64,000 nt of DNA from Polyodon spathula (GCF_017654505.1 NC_054548.1:30077774-30141773), one strand, 5' to 3'; positions 36,717 through 49,842 are shown, counted from the first letter of the stretch. The notes: generated by a model from the letters alone, not told the origin. Made by a program: numbers and translations.

Positions 36717-39700
36717 AGGTAAGATTCCTTGTCTGTAATCTCCATAGAAGAGTCTGGTTTTGAATCCTGTCATGTAAAAGCGGAGTGTGTGTCCAGTGTT
36801 TAGAAAGGCACAAAGTAGTGAGCTCAGGGCTGGATTTGTCACTCTTCAGGTGATAAAACTCATACTTACAAATAAAGTTAATCTTTAGAGAGTTTGTGCA
36901 ACTATTCTATAAACAGATATATGAAGTTCTGTAAGAACTTTACAAGCATGATCAGTATGGCACTAAATAAATACAATTAATTGAATACAGAAAATACATT
37001 AAATGAAATGTATTCATCTAGCAACATAAAAAACCCATCAGCATTGCATTGTGGTAGAGGTATGTTAAACACTAAAGTATTTACAGGTATGTAGACCAAT
37101 CAAATTGTATTACTCAACTAATTAGTATAGTCAGTTGGAGGAGGAATCTAGGAAATTATTTCCAGTACATCATCAAGTAATTAGTATTTTCATTAACTTG
37201 CTTATTGTCAAAGAAAATGAGCATCTATCATATAATTTTCCTCAATGAGTTGAATACTGTAATGTATCTATAATTAATGTGATTTATGCCACAAGAGTGT
37301 AATGGAGTGGCAATCTGAGCAGTCACTAGCAGTAAATGTTTGATGGATAAACAGAGACTTTCTAGCTGGAGGAGACTTTAAAGAGTTCATTAACAAGCAT
37401 ATTGGATAATACAGTACTATTGAATATGGTAGACTCTTGTCTAAAATGAGGACATCCTTTGCAATAAATGACACCAGCTGCTGATTCATGTGCTGATTTA
37501 TGATATATATTAACTGAGCTAAAGGGTCATATTCAAAATGAACAATGACAATAAAGAAACATTAGTAAGTTATATAAATGATTTTGTAAAAGCACTTGTT
37601 GAGATTTTAAAAAGGTTCACACTATGATCATTACTAGTTATTACCAGAAAACAGGGGACATTATAGATTACTTTATTAATTGCTCCTGCCAATTATTGCT
37701 GAATTAAATTAAATTAACACGGAATTCAGCTAATTAATTCCGGATATTGTATGGGAGATGTGGTGGGTATTTGTGGGGGGGGTGGAGACTGTAATTAAAA
37801 CTTAATCGTATTACCCCCCCCCCACCACCACCCACCTGAAACACCATTCCCCATGTATATGAATGTACCAGAAGAATAATAAACTGTTGTTTATTCCAGT
37901 GCCATGTATTTCTGATAGCAAACACTTATTTTAAATTATGCTGACAAGCTTTATTTAAAATGCTGTTATACTGCACAGGAGGCATTCTGTTATTTTGCCA
38001 ATCAAATATCAAACAATTCCAAATAAAATCAAAGAAAACAAATACCTAAATTGACTGCAAACTGAGTTAGAGACATGATCTGTCAAAAAACAACAGAAAA
38101 TTCCACCAGAGAAACCCCACCCCACCACAGTACTGTAAAGACTTGATGAACTCTGCAGGGAGAGCAACAAAAATGTACTTAAATGATTTTCCTATTAATA
38201 ACACACCATTGATTATGTTATGCTGTTTAAAGGTGAATTCATAAGCTTCAAAAGCAGGAGTGAAGAAAAATAATCTTTCGAAAAAGAAAATTTACATTTT
38301 GGAAAGTGCACTGATTCTCGGGGGGGGGTATCGTTTTCAGTCAATACTGACCCTGAACTTACTTTATACTTGTATGAAAACCTATGACTACACTAAAAGA
38401 GGTCTACAGGCTTAAATACCACAGCCAAGAACTGAACATCAGTAATGAACAGAACATCAATGACATAATCATTCCTTTTCATTCGCATTTCATTTCAGTG
38501 CTGCTAAACTTTTAGGTTTTCTAGGTTTTCAAAACCCGAGGGACTTAAAGATGATATCAACGTGAGCCGGCTTGATAATTGCACACTGGCTAGTGATTCA
38601 ATGTGCCTTTCACTGACTGACAAGGAGATCATATTACCAGAGTTCAGCAGAAATGCTATCAAAGAAGCTTGGTAACCCTTGATGGTTCATTATCACAGAG
38701 CATATTTGAGTGATTTTGGTGGGTTGAAATAGATTGGAATCAGACAATACCCAGCTACAAGAATTTATAATTTTCCTGCTAAAATGTGCTGTCCTGATTG
38801 TTTAAAAAAAAAAAAAAAAAACATTTAGTACTTTTTATTAACTTCAGTGCCATTGTTACCGTCAGTCAAGCAATTAAGTATTTCAATGGATCACTCTAAT
38901 ACCTGTGGCTCCAAGTAGGGTAATACAGTACCTTCAGAGATAAGTTAAGAAAAAGTATTTGAGATCAAAATGAAGATTCACAAGGAGGGAGGGCACAGGA
39001 AAGAGTACACAATAACTAAGTGTGCAAACAATGCTAACATTTATGAAATAATAATATAAAAAAGTCTATTAAGAATAGAGCAATTCATGGAAGGAATAAG
39101 AACCCAATTTGCAGATAAAACACACATGAGAGCAATGGAGTTTGGGTAGTAGGATGATTAACATCTAATTTGCATCAGAGACAGTTTCAGAGAAAGGGAC
39201 ATGAGATGAACCATAACAGGACATTTTAATGCACACTGATGTTGAAAGAACAAGTAAATGTAGCATCCAATAAGAACCCATACAGGAAATGCTAAACATA
39301 TAACAACAACTAGTGATTAAGGTATGTAGTTCATGTTTTTCTTTAATGTAATTTCATACAAAAGATGTTGACATGGAACAAAGACACATGTCTGGTATCT
39401 TATAATACAGTAAGTGTGAGCCAAAAATAGGGAAATTACTGAACATGACCCATGGCTTTACATTGAAAGCATTACACTGGAATGAATACCAAACAACAAG
39501 AATAAAGAAAAACCCTTGATATTAAATTATAACACTCACAGATGTGAAATAGCTTAAACTACATTCTACAGTATGAAATTCTTTTCATGATATCACAGAG
39601 CTTTGAAAAAGAGAAGTTCCTTAAAGATATTTAATTGGAAAAAACAACTGCCCATCTTTTTTGTAATTCATTATTTATTAACATTAGATTGCTTTGCTAT

Positions 39701-40431
39701 TTGCCCATGATGCAATGCAATGCAATCATTTGACATTGGATTAATAACGAATCCTTTACCACATACATCAGTTGTCATTGATATGACTTCCGAAGTAGTA
39801 CAAGGGTTAATTTACTAATGAGCAATTAAAATTATTTTTCTGCCTGGCTGGTGCTGTGCGTGTAGTTATCGAGTCCATGGGGTCAATGAAAATCATAAAT
39901 GCATTACACTTTGTTTGCTAGTAACAAGCGATATTCCAGATATGCATGTGGTACAAATAAAGAAAATCTTTACTGACACATAAAAGAATGCTAAATTAGT
40001 AGTGCTGGCACGAATGTCTCCACAGCTCAGAAGTGCACAGAAAGACATTTGAATGCAAGCCCATTTGCCTTTTTATCCTTCTGAATTATTAATAAAAATT
40101 ATCATGGTGCAGTTATTATATGTGATAACAATATATTTATATGGTGAATGAAGTCCATTTCTTAACATGTTGTAACAGTAGAGTAGTAAAATCTTATAAA
40201 ATACTGACCTAATCATAAATGATAATTGTCAACTGTCAGGGGAAAACACAATTTAAAAGATACCACCAACCTCATGATATAGAATTTATTTAGAGAAATC
40301 AGGGTAATTAGATTCAGTTACATTTACATGACCCTCCAACAAGTATTGCCCTACATAAATACATTTAGAAAAACTAGGGTTAGGGAGTTGGTTGCCTATT
40401 TTAAGCATGCATGCTAAAATCTATGAGGCCC
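36717..40431. other. Gene-free sequence
   Basis: No ORF or recognised transposon. A G8/C10 inverted pair lies at about 37770-37825 (GTGGGGGGGGTGG against CCCCCCCCCCAC). Homeodomain-like AATTAATT motifs occur near 37675-37740. A non-repetitive block near 38560-38720 might be conserved. None can be tested here. Confidence 0.4.
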
Positions 40432-41110
40432 TGTGGCAAAGTGGTTGGTAGGGGGAACGGGTGTAGCGGTGACAGGCAGACAACGATAATCCAGTGAAAA
40501 GTGCTTTATTGCTTTTCCAGGTCTGGTGACCGACAAAGAAAACAATCCCCAGCAATACACAATGATGTGTAAAGCTTGGGGATAACAGAAACAGGGCACA
40601 GTCCCGAACAAAGACAAACAGACGGTCACCAGTCCTGGGTGAGTGCAGTCGTGAGGGTGGGTGGTGAAAACACAGATACGGTGGTGTGCAGGGGTGCTCC
40701 GGACAGTGCTGACCCTTTGCGACAGCTCCGGAGTAGTGCTTTAACTGTCTACAGTGAAACAAACACAGACAGTTAATAAACAAACACAACATGTATATCA
40801 GGAAAACATTGCGAATTCCACTCTCGCTCCTTCTTTCTCCAAGAGTTTTACCCAAACAAAGGAAAAGATCAGCGTTACCCTGGCCCCTATATGTAATCCC
40901 GCATGATATCTAGGTAAACGGTTGCAGCTGCCTTATTACTTGCAGTTGCCCCTCATTTACCTTTCAAGTCAAAACGGTCTTACAACAGAGTCTCGCTTCT
41001 TTCCAGGCTGACCCACTTCCTGGTCCCGGAAACGAACTGTCAGGCCAGCCCTTTCAGATACTTCTCCTCTCGTTCTTTAGCTCCCTCACAGGTCGGGAGG
41101 AAGATTTATC
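40432..41110 (-). repeat. Solo LTR related to the Gmr1-like element
   Basis: It starts TGTGGCAAAGTGGTTGG, as do the LTRs at 42602 and 49843. It shares the later motifs GGTCACCAGTCCTGGGTG, GACAGCTCCGGA and ATAGGTCGGGAGG-like CACAGGTCGGGAGGAAGATT. It is longer and clearly diverged. No internal region is attached on either side and no target duplication was found, so the right end is approximate. Minus orientation is taken from the related element. Confidence 0.75.
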
Positions 41111-41189
41111 ACCAGAACTCACCAGATCTGCAAAGAAAGTTCTTATCCTAAAACAAATCTTAGCCTAACCATGACAAAAAGCCCAACTT

Positions 41190-41640
41190 TTATTCTTACC
41201 CTTAATCCTAACACTAACCCGTCCCAACATTTTCTCTTACCCTTATTCTAACCATAACCCTAGTACTAAACCTAACCCTTACTCTAATCTTAAACTTAAC
41301 CTTAAACCTAAACTTTACACAAATCCAAAGCCTGAAGTAAACCCTAATACCAAAACCCTAACCCAACCCTAAAACATATCCTAACCCTAACCCCAAGCAT
41401 AACTCCAAAAACAGCCCTAATCCTAACCCTAACCCTAGCCCTTACTCTAAGCATAACCCCGACCCTAATGGCAATCATAAACCCTTACCCCAACCCTTAG
41501 TCTACCCACAACCTTAATCATAACCCTAGACCTAACCCTAATTGTAACCCTAACCCTAACCTAACCTTAACCCTAAGCTAAACCTAAAACTAAACCTAAC
41601 TCTAACCCAAACCTAACCCCAACCTTAACCCTAACCATAA
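41190..41640. repeat. Degenerate interstitial telomere-like array (CCCTAA)n
   Basis: About 450 bp of diverged CCCTAA/CCTAAC hexamers, C-rich on the plus strand, with scattered exact doublets such as CCCTAACCCTAA near 41425 and 41550. It begins next to the solo LTR. Confidence 0.9.
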
Positions 41641-42596
41641 ACACGTTCTGATGGGAAATGCTTATTAAAGCCTAGAGAGTCTGGTTCAGGTCAAGAATGT
41701 ATGATTGTGTGACAATATATTTAAATTATGTTTTAATCTCTAATTAGAGCTCTTAATAATTTTCAACAAAATATAAACAGTGTTTTAAAAAAACAACAAA
41801 AAAAAACTTTTCAATTATGGGACCAGTGTAATTCCCTCATTAATATTCTAATAGTTGCAGTTTATCATGCGGTTTATTAATATTGATAGCTGCTTTGTGA
41901 ATCACTGGATATACAAATATGAAAATCAATAAAACTTAGAAGACATTTTCAAGCGCATCAAGAACATTACCTGGTAGATAGATAGATAAGGAAGTATGTT
42001 AAAATCGCAAGTAACTTTTTCAGTTTTGTCTCTGTTGTGAGAAATATAGCCTCTTCATCCAAACCCACATTAGTGGCATCCTCTGTTAGCTTTTTGGAAT
42101 TGAAGACTACTTTTTAATCCTTAACAGGATTAGTCAACAAACCTCCCCCACAATGTGTATTTAATATGCATTAACAAAATACAATATGATATACCTCTGC
42201 CCTTTAAAAAAATGTTTAAATAAGAATTTCCAAGGTCTGTGATCTACTCTTTTGCTCCTGAAACATACTTTCATGGGTAAATGATATATAACAATGTATA
42301 CTATTCTTTTATGTGTTGTATAGTTGGTCAGATGGAAAGACAATTATTGTCTAATGCAATGCTCGCTTTACAAGCAATCACTATTCTGCCATGAATGATG
42401 GGGATATAAAGTGACACTTGCACCTGTTGTCACCATTTTATGGTAATTAGCATTGTGTCCTAAGTGGTAGCAGGGCTACTCCAGCCAAACATGAATCCAT
42501 TAACATGTTGTAGCTTTCATCGGTATACAAGTCTAATGGAGTCAGTGAGTTTGCACACCGCTGCATACTTTAGCTGTGCCAACTAAGTTTCTGTAA
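41641..42596. other. Gene-free sequence
   Basis: No gene or repeat recognised in this AT-rich stretch. Confidence 0.4.
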
Positions 42597-42601
42597 TGGG
42601 G

Positions 42602-43148
42602 TGTGGCAAAGTGGTTGATTGTGTACAGGTACAGGAGTTGTAATCCAGTTGGAAAGGTTTTTTTAATTATAATCCTGGTCTGGTGACTAAACAATAACTC
42701 CAGGCAATACACAACAATATGTAATGCACTAGAATAAATAAATGGGTTTCAGTCCTAAATAATAAACACACTTATCTTTCAGATAATATACAAACATGGT
42801 CACCAGTCCTTGGTGCATGATGTAGTGCTCCTGGTGCTGAAGTGTTGTTCCGGGTTTTGTGCTGGCCAAACAAAACACTCACGATACATTCTAGCACTGG
42901 GTCTCTCACGGGTTCTTTCAGGTTCAAATAATGAACCACAACAATTGAAAAGATTGCATCTCTCCATCCCCTTTTATGCTGTCACACATGACCCCTTGGT
43001 AAATGAGTGCAGCCGCCCCTCCAATCCGTCACTGCCACATTTTTTCCCTTCCAGGTAGATGAGTTATTGCACTGGAGTTCCACCCCCTTTCTAGCTGGCC
43101 AACTTCCCTTGAAACCTGGGAAAGAACTGTCAAAATCTACCTTTTTCA
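42602..43148 (-). repeat. 3' LTR of the Gmr1-like element
   Basis: It begins TGTGGCAAAGTGGTTGATTG like the other LTR and shares ATTATAATCC, GGTCACCAGTCC, TCTCTCACGGGTTC and the minus-strand TATA-like GCATAAAAGG. Its right edge is set next to the polypurine tract. The last ~75 bp are not similar to the 5' LTR. Confidence 0.8.
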
Positions 43149-43163
43149 TTACTCCTCCCCCAG
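43149..43163 (-). other. Polypurine tract
   Basis: On the element strand the sequence reads CTGGGGGAGGAGT right after the RNase H codons and right before the LTR, as expected for plus-strand priming. Confidence 0.65.
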
Positions 43164-43385
43164 GAAAAACAATCTGCATTTTGGTAGTCTTTCCCTGCAC
43201 AGTGTACCATATGGTAAATGAAGGGCTGCAATGCTAGATACCATGAGTTATCCGGGCATTGCTGTCCTTCATTGTGCTTAACCACTTGAGTGTGGCATGG
43301 TCTGTGACACGATTAAAAGAATGTCCCAGCAGGTAGTATCATAGGCCATTTAATGGCCAAACACCCCTTTTTGGCTGTTTCCATT
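43164..43385 (-). pseudogene. RNase H C-terminal part of the Gmr1-like pol
   Basis: The minus strand reads CLAIKW, then YYLLGHSFNRVTDHATLKWL and STMKDSNARITHG. After a break it gives the tail LALQPF...CAGKDYQNADC. These are the final blocks of a Ty3/gypsy RNase H. A frame change and a TAG occur near 43235. The segment upstream (about 43386-44060) is not RNase H. Confidence 0.85.
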
Positions 43386-44060
43386 TACAAATGAGCTCCC
43401 TGCACTTTACCTGCAATTTACTGGCCACAGTGAACGTTATAGGAAATAAACACATAGGTTACTATTATTGTAATGTGGGAAAGTTGTACTATGAACAGAC
43501 GTTGAACAGACATGGATCATTTATGGAACATAAACAGTTAAAACCCCAATTTGTAAAATTAGAAAAATAAATGCAATACAACTGTTTAAAAATAAATCTT
43601 AAGATTGCTTGATGTGAGTTAGTAAATTAATCTTCGCTTAAAGTATATATTTCTGAAACTTCACAAAAGAAAACAATTTTTTTTCCAAATCTACTCTTTA
43701 GTACATCAATGTTCAAAAATATGGAAGAGGTGTTTATTTTGGCCTTCAAAGTATGCACTTTCCCTAATATAGCAACCCGGGGCAATGAAATGAGGGGAAA
43801 AAAAAAGAGCTCCAGGGTGAAAATCGAGGAACAGATTTCCAAACCCAATTCTAACCTTAACCTATAAGCAGGGTTAGACACCTTCTGGAAATAGTGAGTG
43901 GTAAAGTATGAAGCAGGATATACATCCCTGATCCACGTATTGTGAAATTTCGTTAATTAAATTTACAGCTCTCCAGGCGTTGGGGAATGTTGAGAGTAAC
44001 GTTAACAGTAGTTAACTGATCAACACTATTCCAGATTGTATGGCATAGTAGCTAGCAAAA
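43386..44060. other. Unassigned segment between RNase H and hAT coding region
   Basis: This should contain the left end of the hAT insertion, but no clear CAGTGGTTCTC terminus is present. CAGGGTTAGACACCTTCT at 43870 is a possible decayed end. No ORF. Confidence 0.35.
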
Positions 44061-44231
44061 ATGGACAAATTCTTAACATTCAACGTTAGTCATGCTTCCA
44101 CATCGACTAGTACCAGCTCGTATAGTTCATCCCAAGAACCCGGCAGAAAGTATAAAAGGATACAGGACTCAGGTTTTCTCAAGTATGGATTTACCTACTC
44201 TGATTGGCATGGTGAGCACAGGCCGCTGTGA

Positions 44232-44399
<168 letters not shown>

Positions 44400-44817
44400 T
44401 AGGAGCAGGCGATTCGTGCCTCCTATCTAGTTGCACATCGAATTGCTAAGTGCAAGAAAGCACATACTGTGGCAGAAGGACTCATTTTACCCTGTACAGT
44501 AGATATGTGCACCGAACTAATGGGCAAGTCAGTCTCCAAGAAACTGAAGACAATTCCCCTGTTTAATGATACAATTTGCCGGAGGATCCTTGACATGTCT
44601 GACGACATTAAGAAACAGATGACTGAGCGCCTCTCGGTTAGTGGCTATTTCGCTTTACAATTGGACGAACCCACCGACTTGGCTAACCATGCAATTTTGC
44701 TTGTTTACTTGAGACGTGTGGGATTGTGACATTCAAGAGCAGTTTTTGTTTAATGTTGATCTACCCACATCCACAACTGCAGCAGAGATTTTTAACGCAT
44801 GGGACTGAGTGGTCAAA

Positions 44818-45724
44818 CCCTTATGGAAATAACCTATAGAAAGTCCTATAGTAAATTAGTCAAGTCCTATAAAATATCCTATATGATTTCTTTAAAACCT
44901 TTCTAGTTCTATAGAGTGTCCTATAGTTCTACTGTAGGGAGACCCTTTTGAGTACTTGTCACAAAGATGGCCGGAGTGGGTGACGTCAGAACCAGGAAGG
45001 GAATACACCAAGACAAAACAGATTAAGTGAAATGATGACGCTTGCTTGCACCGGTTTGTTCTAAATAAAAGGGTTTTAAACAGACAAAAGGCAGGGCACG
45101 GCACATTCGCCAAAATAAATAGATTAAAAAAAATGGACTATACTTAACAACACAGTGCACGGAGAGACATACTGACAAACACGATGAGTTTTAAATACAC
45201 AAGTATCGTGCTGGTCCCACCAACACGCAATAGCAATTGTTATTAAATTTCTCCTCCTCTCTCTCCTGTTCTCCACTCACCAAACACCCAACCCCGAGTG
45301 GGTGAAAACATGTTGCTTTTATGCAGCTGTACCAAGACTCGATTGATAATCAATCATTCAATTGGAGTCTCGGTACAACTGCACATGAATTAATAAAGTG
45401 CAATTCCCCGTGCTCACATATTATTACTTTTTTATTTGCACTTGAAGTGCTGTGCAATCCTTGTGCCTAAATAAAAATATACATTTTAAACACTCGTGTT
45501 ACACAAACCTGTTTAAATCCCGTGTACCAATGACTATACACCAACATTGAACACACCACACGCAACATATAACAGATAATATACGCAGGGGCGGGGACTT
45601 TGTCACAGTACTATATGAGGATATTTTTTTTTAATATAATCCTTTAGGATTTCTCTAAAACCTTCTTAGTCCCATAATGTCCTATAGTACCACTATAGGA
45701 TCCTATTGGACATTTCTGTAAGGG
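44818..45724. mobile_element. MITE inside the hAT transposase, itself split by a solo LTR
   Basis: Inverted ends: CCCTTATGGAAATAACCTAT on the left; on the right the reverse complement is CCCTTACAGAAATGTCCAAT. Both arms carry repeated TCCTATAG/CTATAGGA motifs. Without the LTR the unit would be about 250 bp. It interrupts hAT codons, which resume right after 45724. Confidence 0.75.
44957..45607 (-). repeat. Solo LTR, 651 bp, with GTACT target duplication
   Basis: It begins TGTCACAAAG and ends CTTTGTCACA, with GTACT at 44952-44956 and 45608-45612. The minus strand carries a TATA-like GCATAAAAGC upstream of a GAGTGG-rich region, so the LTR is read as minus oriented. A related LTR lies at 51848-52423. 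The family is probably Ty3/gypsy, not further resolved. Confidence 0.88.
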
Positions 45725-47026
45725 AAGTGTGTTGGCATGACAACAGACGGGGCAGCTTCGATGACAGGTAAACATTCAGGGGTTGTGAAAAGAGTGGAGA
45801 TGGCGGCCCCAAATGCAACGTGGAACCACTGTTTTTTTACATAGAAAAGCATTAGCAGCTAAAGATATGGTACCTGAGCTTCACCAAACACTGCAAGAGG
45901 TGATGAAAGTTGTTGATTACATCAAGAATAGTGCCAAGAATTCAAAGTGCTTTCAGGCTTTTTTGTCAGGAGATGGGCATTGAGCATGTACAGCTACTGT
46001 TCATGCTATGGTTTGCTGGCTCTCCAGAGGCAAAGTATTGTCTCGAGTCTACGAGATTAAAAGTGAGTTAGCATCATTTCTCAAGGAACAGCAATCACAC
46101 TTAGCAGAACATTTTAATGATGAGATGCGGATTGCTCATGTTCCTTTCCTTGCTGATATTTCTGACCACCTGAATACATTGAATGTGTCATTACAAGGGA
46201 GGGGGCATAACTGATTTGTGCAAATTGACAAAATCATTGCCTTCAAAAAAAAAAAGTTGACTCTGTGGATCAAGCATGTGTCCACGGGCAGGCTGGACAT
46301 GTTACCCAATGTGTGTTGTGAGGTGCAAAATTTGATTGTTTCAGACTGCTCACTGCTGAAAAAAGGGATCAACGAGCATTTAAGGAAATTGCATGAACGG
46401 TTTTGCGATTACTTCCCAGAAGTGAACATGCAGACCCAAGAGTGGATAAGGGATCCATTCGGAGTCATTGTGGAAACAGTGGATTTGCCATTTGAAGAAG
46501 AAACTCAATTGGCTGAATTATCATGTGATTGCGGTCTTCAGAGGAAATTCTATGAGTTGATTCTTCCTCAGTTCTAGTGCAGTGCTGCAAGTGAGTATAC
46601 TGCTCTTGCTAACCATGCGATCACAGTGCTTTTGCCCTTCAGTACTACATATCTATGAGACCGGCTTCTCTGCTTTAAGCCAGCTAAAGAACGAAAGCAG
46701 GAACAAACTGGACATTGAGCACAACCTCCGGATTGCACTGTCCTCAATAACCCCAGATGTTTAAAAAGGAGGCAGCCCCACGTTTCTCATTAGGAAGAAT
46801 TGGACCATAAAGTGTAAGTAATCTATTCCTATTTTATCATTATCAGATTGGAGGGCTTTATTAACATCACAAACATAATCAAATAATTGTAGTAGGCATG
46901 ATGTTGTATTTGAGAGAGAGAGGCTGGCTGTTTTTTATTATTACTACTGTATATTGGGTCACCACTGAGCTGGCATGTTAAAAATGGGTCCCGGTACAAA
47001 AAAGGTTGAGAACCACTGTACTGAAG

Positions 47027-47562
47027 GGTTAACCACCGTGGCATACTCGGGGATATTACGGCGGTAATAACCAGCTAATCCCAATAGTGACCTCACCTGA
47101 GGCTTGGTTTTAGGGATTGCTGCATCAAACAAAGCCTGGATTTTGGTGACCACGGGTCTCACCCTTCCATTTCCCATTAAAAATCCAAAAAATGGAGTCT
47201 CTGTTTTGGCAAACGCACATCTTGTTAGTTGTCAGCCGGGCTACTCTTAGAGACTAAAAGACAGCTGTAACCCTAGCCAAATGCTCTCGCCAGGTGCAGC
47301 TGTAAATAACCACATCATCAATACATGCTGTTGCATAGTCATGATGTGGGCGTAAAACCTGGTCCATCAGTCTTTGAAAGGCAAAGTGCACACCATGTAG
47401 CTCAAACGGCATGATTTTAAAGTTAAAACGGTATTCTCTCTAAAACTGCGGGTCAAAGGAATCTGCCAGAATCCCTTTGTCAGGTCCAGACTAGAGATGA
47501 ACTTTGTCTTTTCCAGTCTATCTAGAAGTTCGTTGACCCGAGTCATAGGGTATGCATCAATT
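47027..47562 (-). pseudogene. Reverse transcriptase of the Gmr1-like pol
   Basis: The minus strand reads DAYPMTRVNELLDRLEKTKF, then SLDLTKGFWQIPL, a catalytic region CIDDVVIYS (usual YxDD), and after a gap VRSLLGLAGYYRRNIPEYAT, the RT-to-RNase H link of Ty3/gypsy pol. Frameshifts lie at about 47400 and 47250. The N-terminal blocks before DAYPM are missing at 47563. Confidence 0.9.
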
Positions 47563-47884
47563 TATTTTCACATGCACTGTTTATTTTATATGCGTTGTTT
47601 AAAATATTTTCTTTTCAGAGTAAAATAGGTTTAAAAGGCACTGAATTGCAAAAGCATACTGAGTTTATCTCCAGCCATGCCCCACCCCTTATTTGCTTTA
47701 TTTTTCACATAGCTCTTTATAGACATACAGAAGCAGCTATTTCCTTTATTTATGTCCATGTTATCTATGTGGTGCATGGGGCTATCAGATATGCCTTTTT
47801 TCGGTTTCAGGGTCCAACATCAGACTGGAAAGGAAAAAATGTCGGACCGCAAAGGGTTAATAAATTTACATGATAAATTTCATG
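47563..47884. repeat. Foreign segment between integrase and RT, possible piggyBac-like end
   Basis: This is not pol-like in any frame. On the minus strand TTAA is followed by CCCTTTGCGGTCCGACATTT near 47860. A TTAA-CCC start suggests the terminus of a piggyBac-type MITE, but the other end was not found. Confidence 0.35.
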
Positions 47885-48832
47885 TTCATTATGGTGATCT
47901 GGCTGTCATAATTTCATAATTTACCTTACCTATAACTTGACTCACTTCATATGGCCCCTGCCATTTAGCACATAATTTCAATTCTGAGGAGGGACGCAGC
48001 ATTACCTTGTCTCCAGGTCGAAAGGTTTGAATTCTTGCATTTTTATTGTAATGCTGCTGTTGTCAATGCTGAGCCGATTTGACGTTGTCCTGGGCCAAAT
48101 GACAGACCAAATCCAGATGATCTCTTAGTAGGAGCACATGCTGCACTACATTTTTGGACAAGCCTTTGTGCTCCTCCCACCCCTCTCTCAACAGATTGAG
48201 GTTGCCGCGAGGCTGTCGGCCGTACAAGAGCTCGAAGGGGTAGAACCCTGTCAAACTCTGTGCCACCTCTCTCACTGCAAAAAGGAGGTAGGGAAGAAGT
48301 GATGCCCAATGTTTTTGCTCTTGAGTTACAAAATGTCTGAGCATCTACTTCAAGGTCTGATTAAATCGCTCCACCAAACCATCCATCTGTGGGTGATAAA
48401 CAGATGCCCTGATGGGACGTATTTTTTATATTTTATATACTTGCTGTAACGTTTTAGACAAAAAGCTGGTTCCATGATATGTCAAAATCTCCTTGGGGAT
48501 CCCTACTCTAGCCATAATCTATACTAACTCTGGCTATTGCAGTGGCATTAGTGGACCACAATGGAACTACCACCATTAATATATGTGTATACCCGGAATC
48601 AGAAGGTAGCTAAGGGCCAACTATGTCCATTGCAATGAGGTCAAAGGGGGTGCAAATAATCAGCAGTGGAACCAAAGAGGCAGGGCACACTCGACCCAGC
48701 CCTACTCGCTGGCAGTCTGGGCATGTGGCTACACATTTCAACACATCAGTATGAAGTGCTACCCAAAAGAATCAAGCCAATATCTGTTCCCTTGTCTTGT
48801 CAGCTCTGAGGTGACCCCGTGGCCACCACAAC
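47885..48832 (-). pseudogene. Integrase of the Gmr1-like pol, with GPY/F module
   Basis: The minus strand begins GHLRADKTREQILA, then CVATCPDCQR (zinc-binding Cys pair). The first catalytic Asp lies in FDLIAMDIVGP (about 48630). The second block reads LTYHGTSFLS in place of the usual Asp-Gln-Gly-Thr, so this Asp is lost. The third block is HPQMDGLVERFNQTLK. Further on come LTGFYPFELLYGRQPRGNL and the GPY/F module AKWQGPYEVSQVIGKVNYEI (about 47950-47890). An in-frame TGA and several frameshifts are present. It lies directly after the gag zinc knuckle. Confidence 0.88.
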
Positions 48833-48895
48833 GTCCAAGTGAGCTGTTTTAATTAAGGTCTGCTCACAGGTGCTCAGGTGCCCAATTACATGCAG

Positions 48896-49821
48896 CCATG
48901 TCACATTCCATTGCAGCCGGGCATGACCTGGCCAGGTGTCCCAATAGGTTGCACCTAAAACATGTTGGGGGGACAGAGGGAGCAGTGGTTAAATATCTGT
49001 CCCACTGCTGGTGGCAACTGGGCAGGGACAGCACCTCTACCCCAGCTGGGAGACAAGAAGGCCCATTGGCTTTGGCGGTCTTGGAGGTCTGGATCCCGGG
49101 ACTGATGCTGATGGTGGTGGAGGAAAAAGAGAAGAGGTACTCATCTGCTCCGAAGGACGGGGACTAACAGTATCACTGTTCGGGCGGAGACCAGGGAGTC
49201 CTCAAAATCCTCAGCCAATTTCACAGCGTCCTCCAGGATGTCAGAGTTGTGGTGCCGTATCCAAACTTGGGTTTCGGCGCCGACCACAGGGCAGAATTGC
49301 TCCACAACCACCGCCTTCCCCATCTGGAAGTTGGTTTTCTTCTTGGTGGTCAGCCAGTGTACCATTTGGACACACAACTTCTCCGCAACCACCCTGGGGC
49401 ATGTCTCTCGGGGCCTTCAGTACTCCCTGAACCATACCCTGTGAGTCTCTGCCGTAATGTTGAGGCGACAAAGGATGACCAGTTTCACTAGGTCATAGCT
49501 GGCAGCGTTGGCATGGCTCACAGCCTGGTATGCTGCCTGAGCCTCCCCGATCAGACAGGGTCCCAGCTGGCTTGCCTAGAACTCCCATGGCAATGACGTG
49601 GTGGCTGCTAGCTGCTCAAATGCGACCAGGTATGCCTCTGGGTCATCCTACGCTGTCATCTACATCATTTGAGCCTTCGGTGCCAACATCATTGGTGTTT
49701 CTGTAGGGTTTGGTGCCATCATTGCCAACCCTACCCTCTTAATGAGCATGGTGTATCGCTTCTCTGCCTCCCATCTGTTATCCAGCACCTCCAGCAGCTC
49801 TGCCAATGCATTGTGGTCCAT
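48896..49821 (-). pseudogene. gag of the Gmr1-like element, capsid and zinc knuckle
   Basis: The start ATG at 49821 gives MDHNALAELLEVLDNRWEAE, about 20 bp after the PBS. Capsid-like stretches follow in shifting frames: DDPEAYLVAFEQLAATT, GEAQAAYQAVSHANAASYD, VVVEQFCPVVGAETQVWIRH and DILEDAVKLAEDFEDSL. The protein ends with one CCHC knuckle, CFRCNLLGHLARSC (about 48960-48915). At least three frameshifts and stops are present. No Asp-Thr-Gly protease motif follows before integrase. Confidence 0.85.
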
Positions 49822-49822
49822 A

Positions 49823-49842
49823 ATCTCACTTCTGACAACACA
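49823..49842 (-). other. Primer binding site
   Basis: Immediately inside the 5' LTR the element strand reads TGTGTTGTCAGAAGTGAGAT, close to TGGTGTCAGAAGTGGGAT, complementary to the 3' end of a Leu-type tRNA. Several bases have changed. Confidence 0.6.

Noticed and set aside
40421..40855. 144-codon minus-strand ORF
   Set aside because: It lies wholly in an LTR-related repeat and has no protein family features.
41190..41640. True chromosome end
   Set aside because: The array is short, decayed and flanked on both sides by ordinary sequence.
43870..43890. CAGGGTTAGACACCTTCT as left end of the hAT element
   Set aside because: Too weak a match to CAGTGGTTCTC and no copy of the right-side 8-bp flank TACTGAAG.
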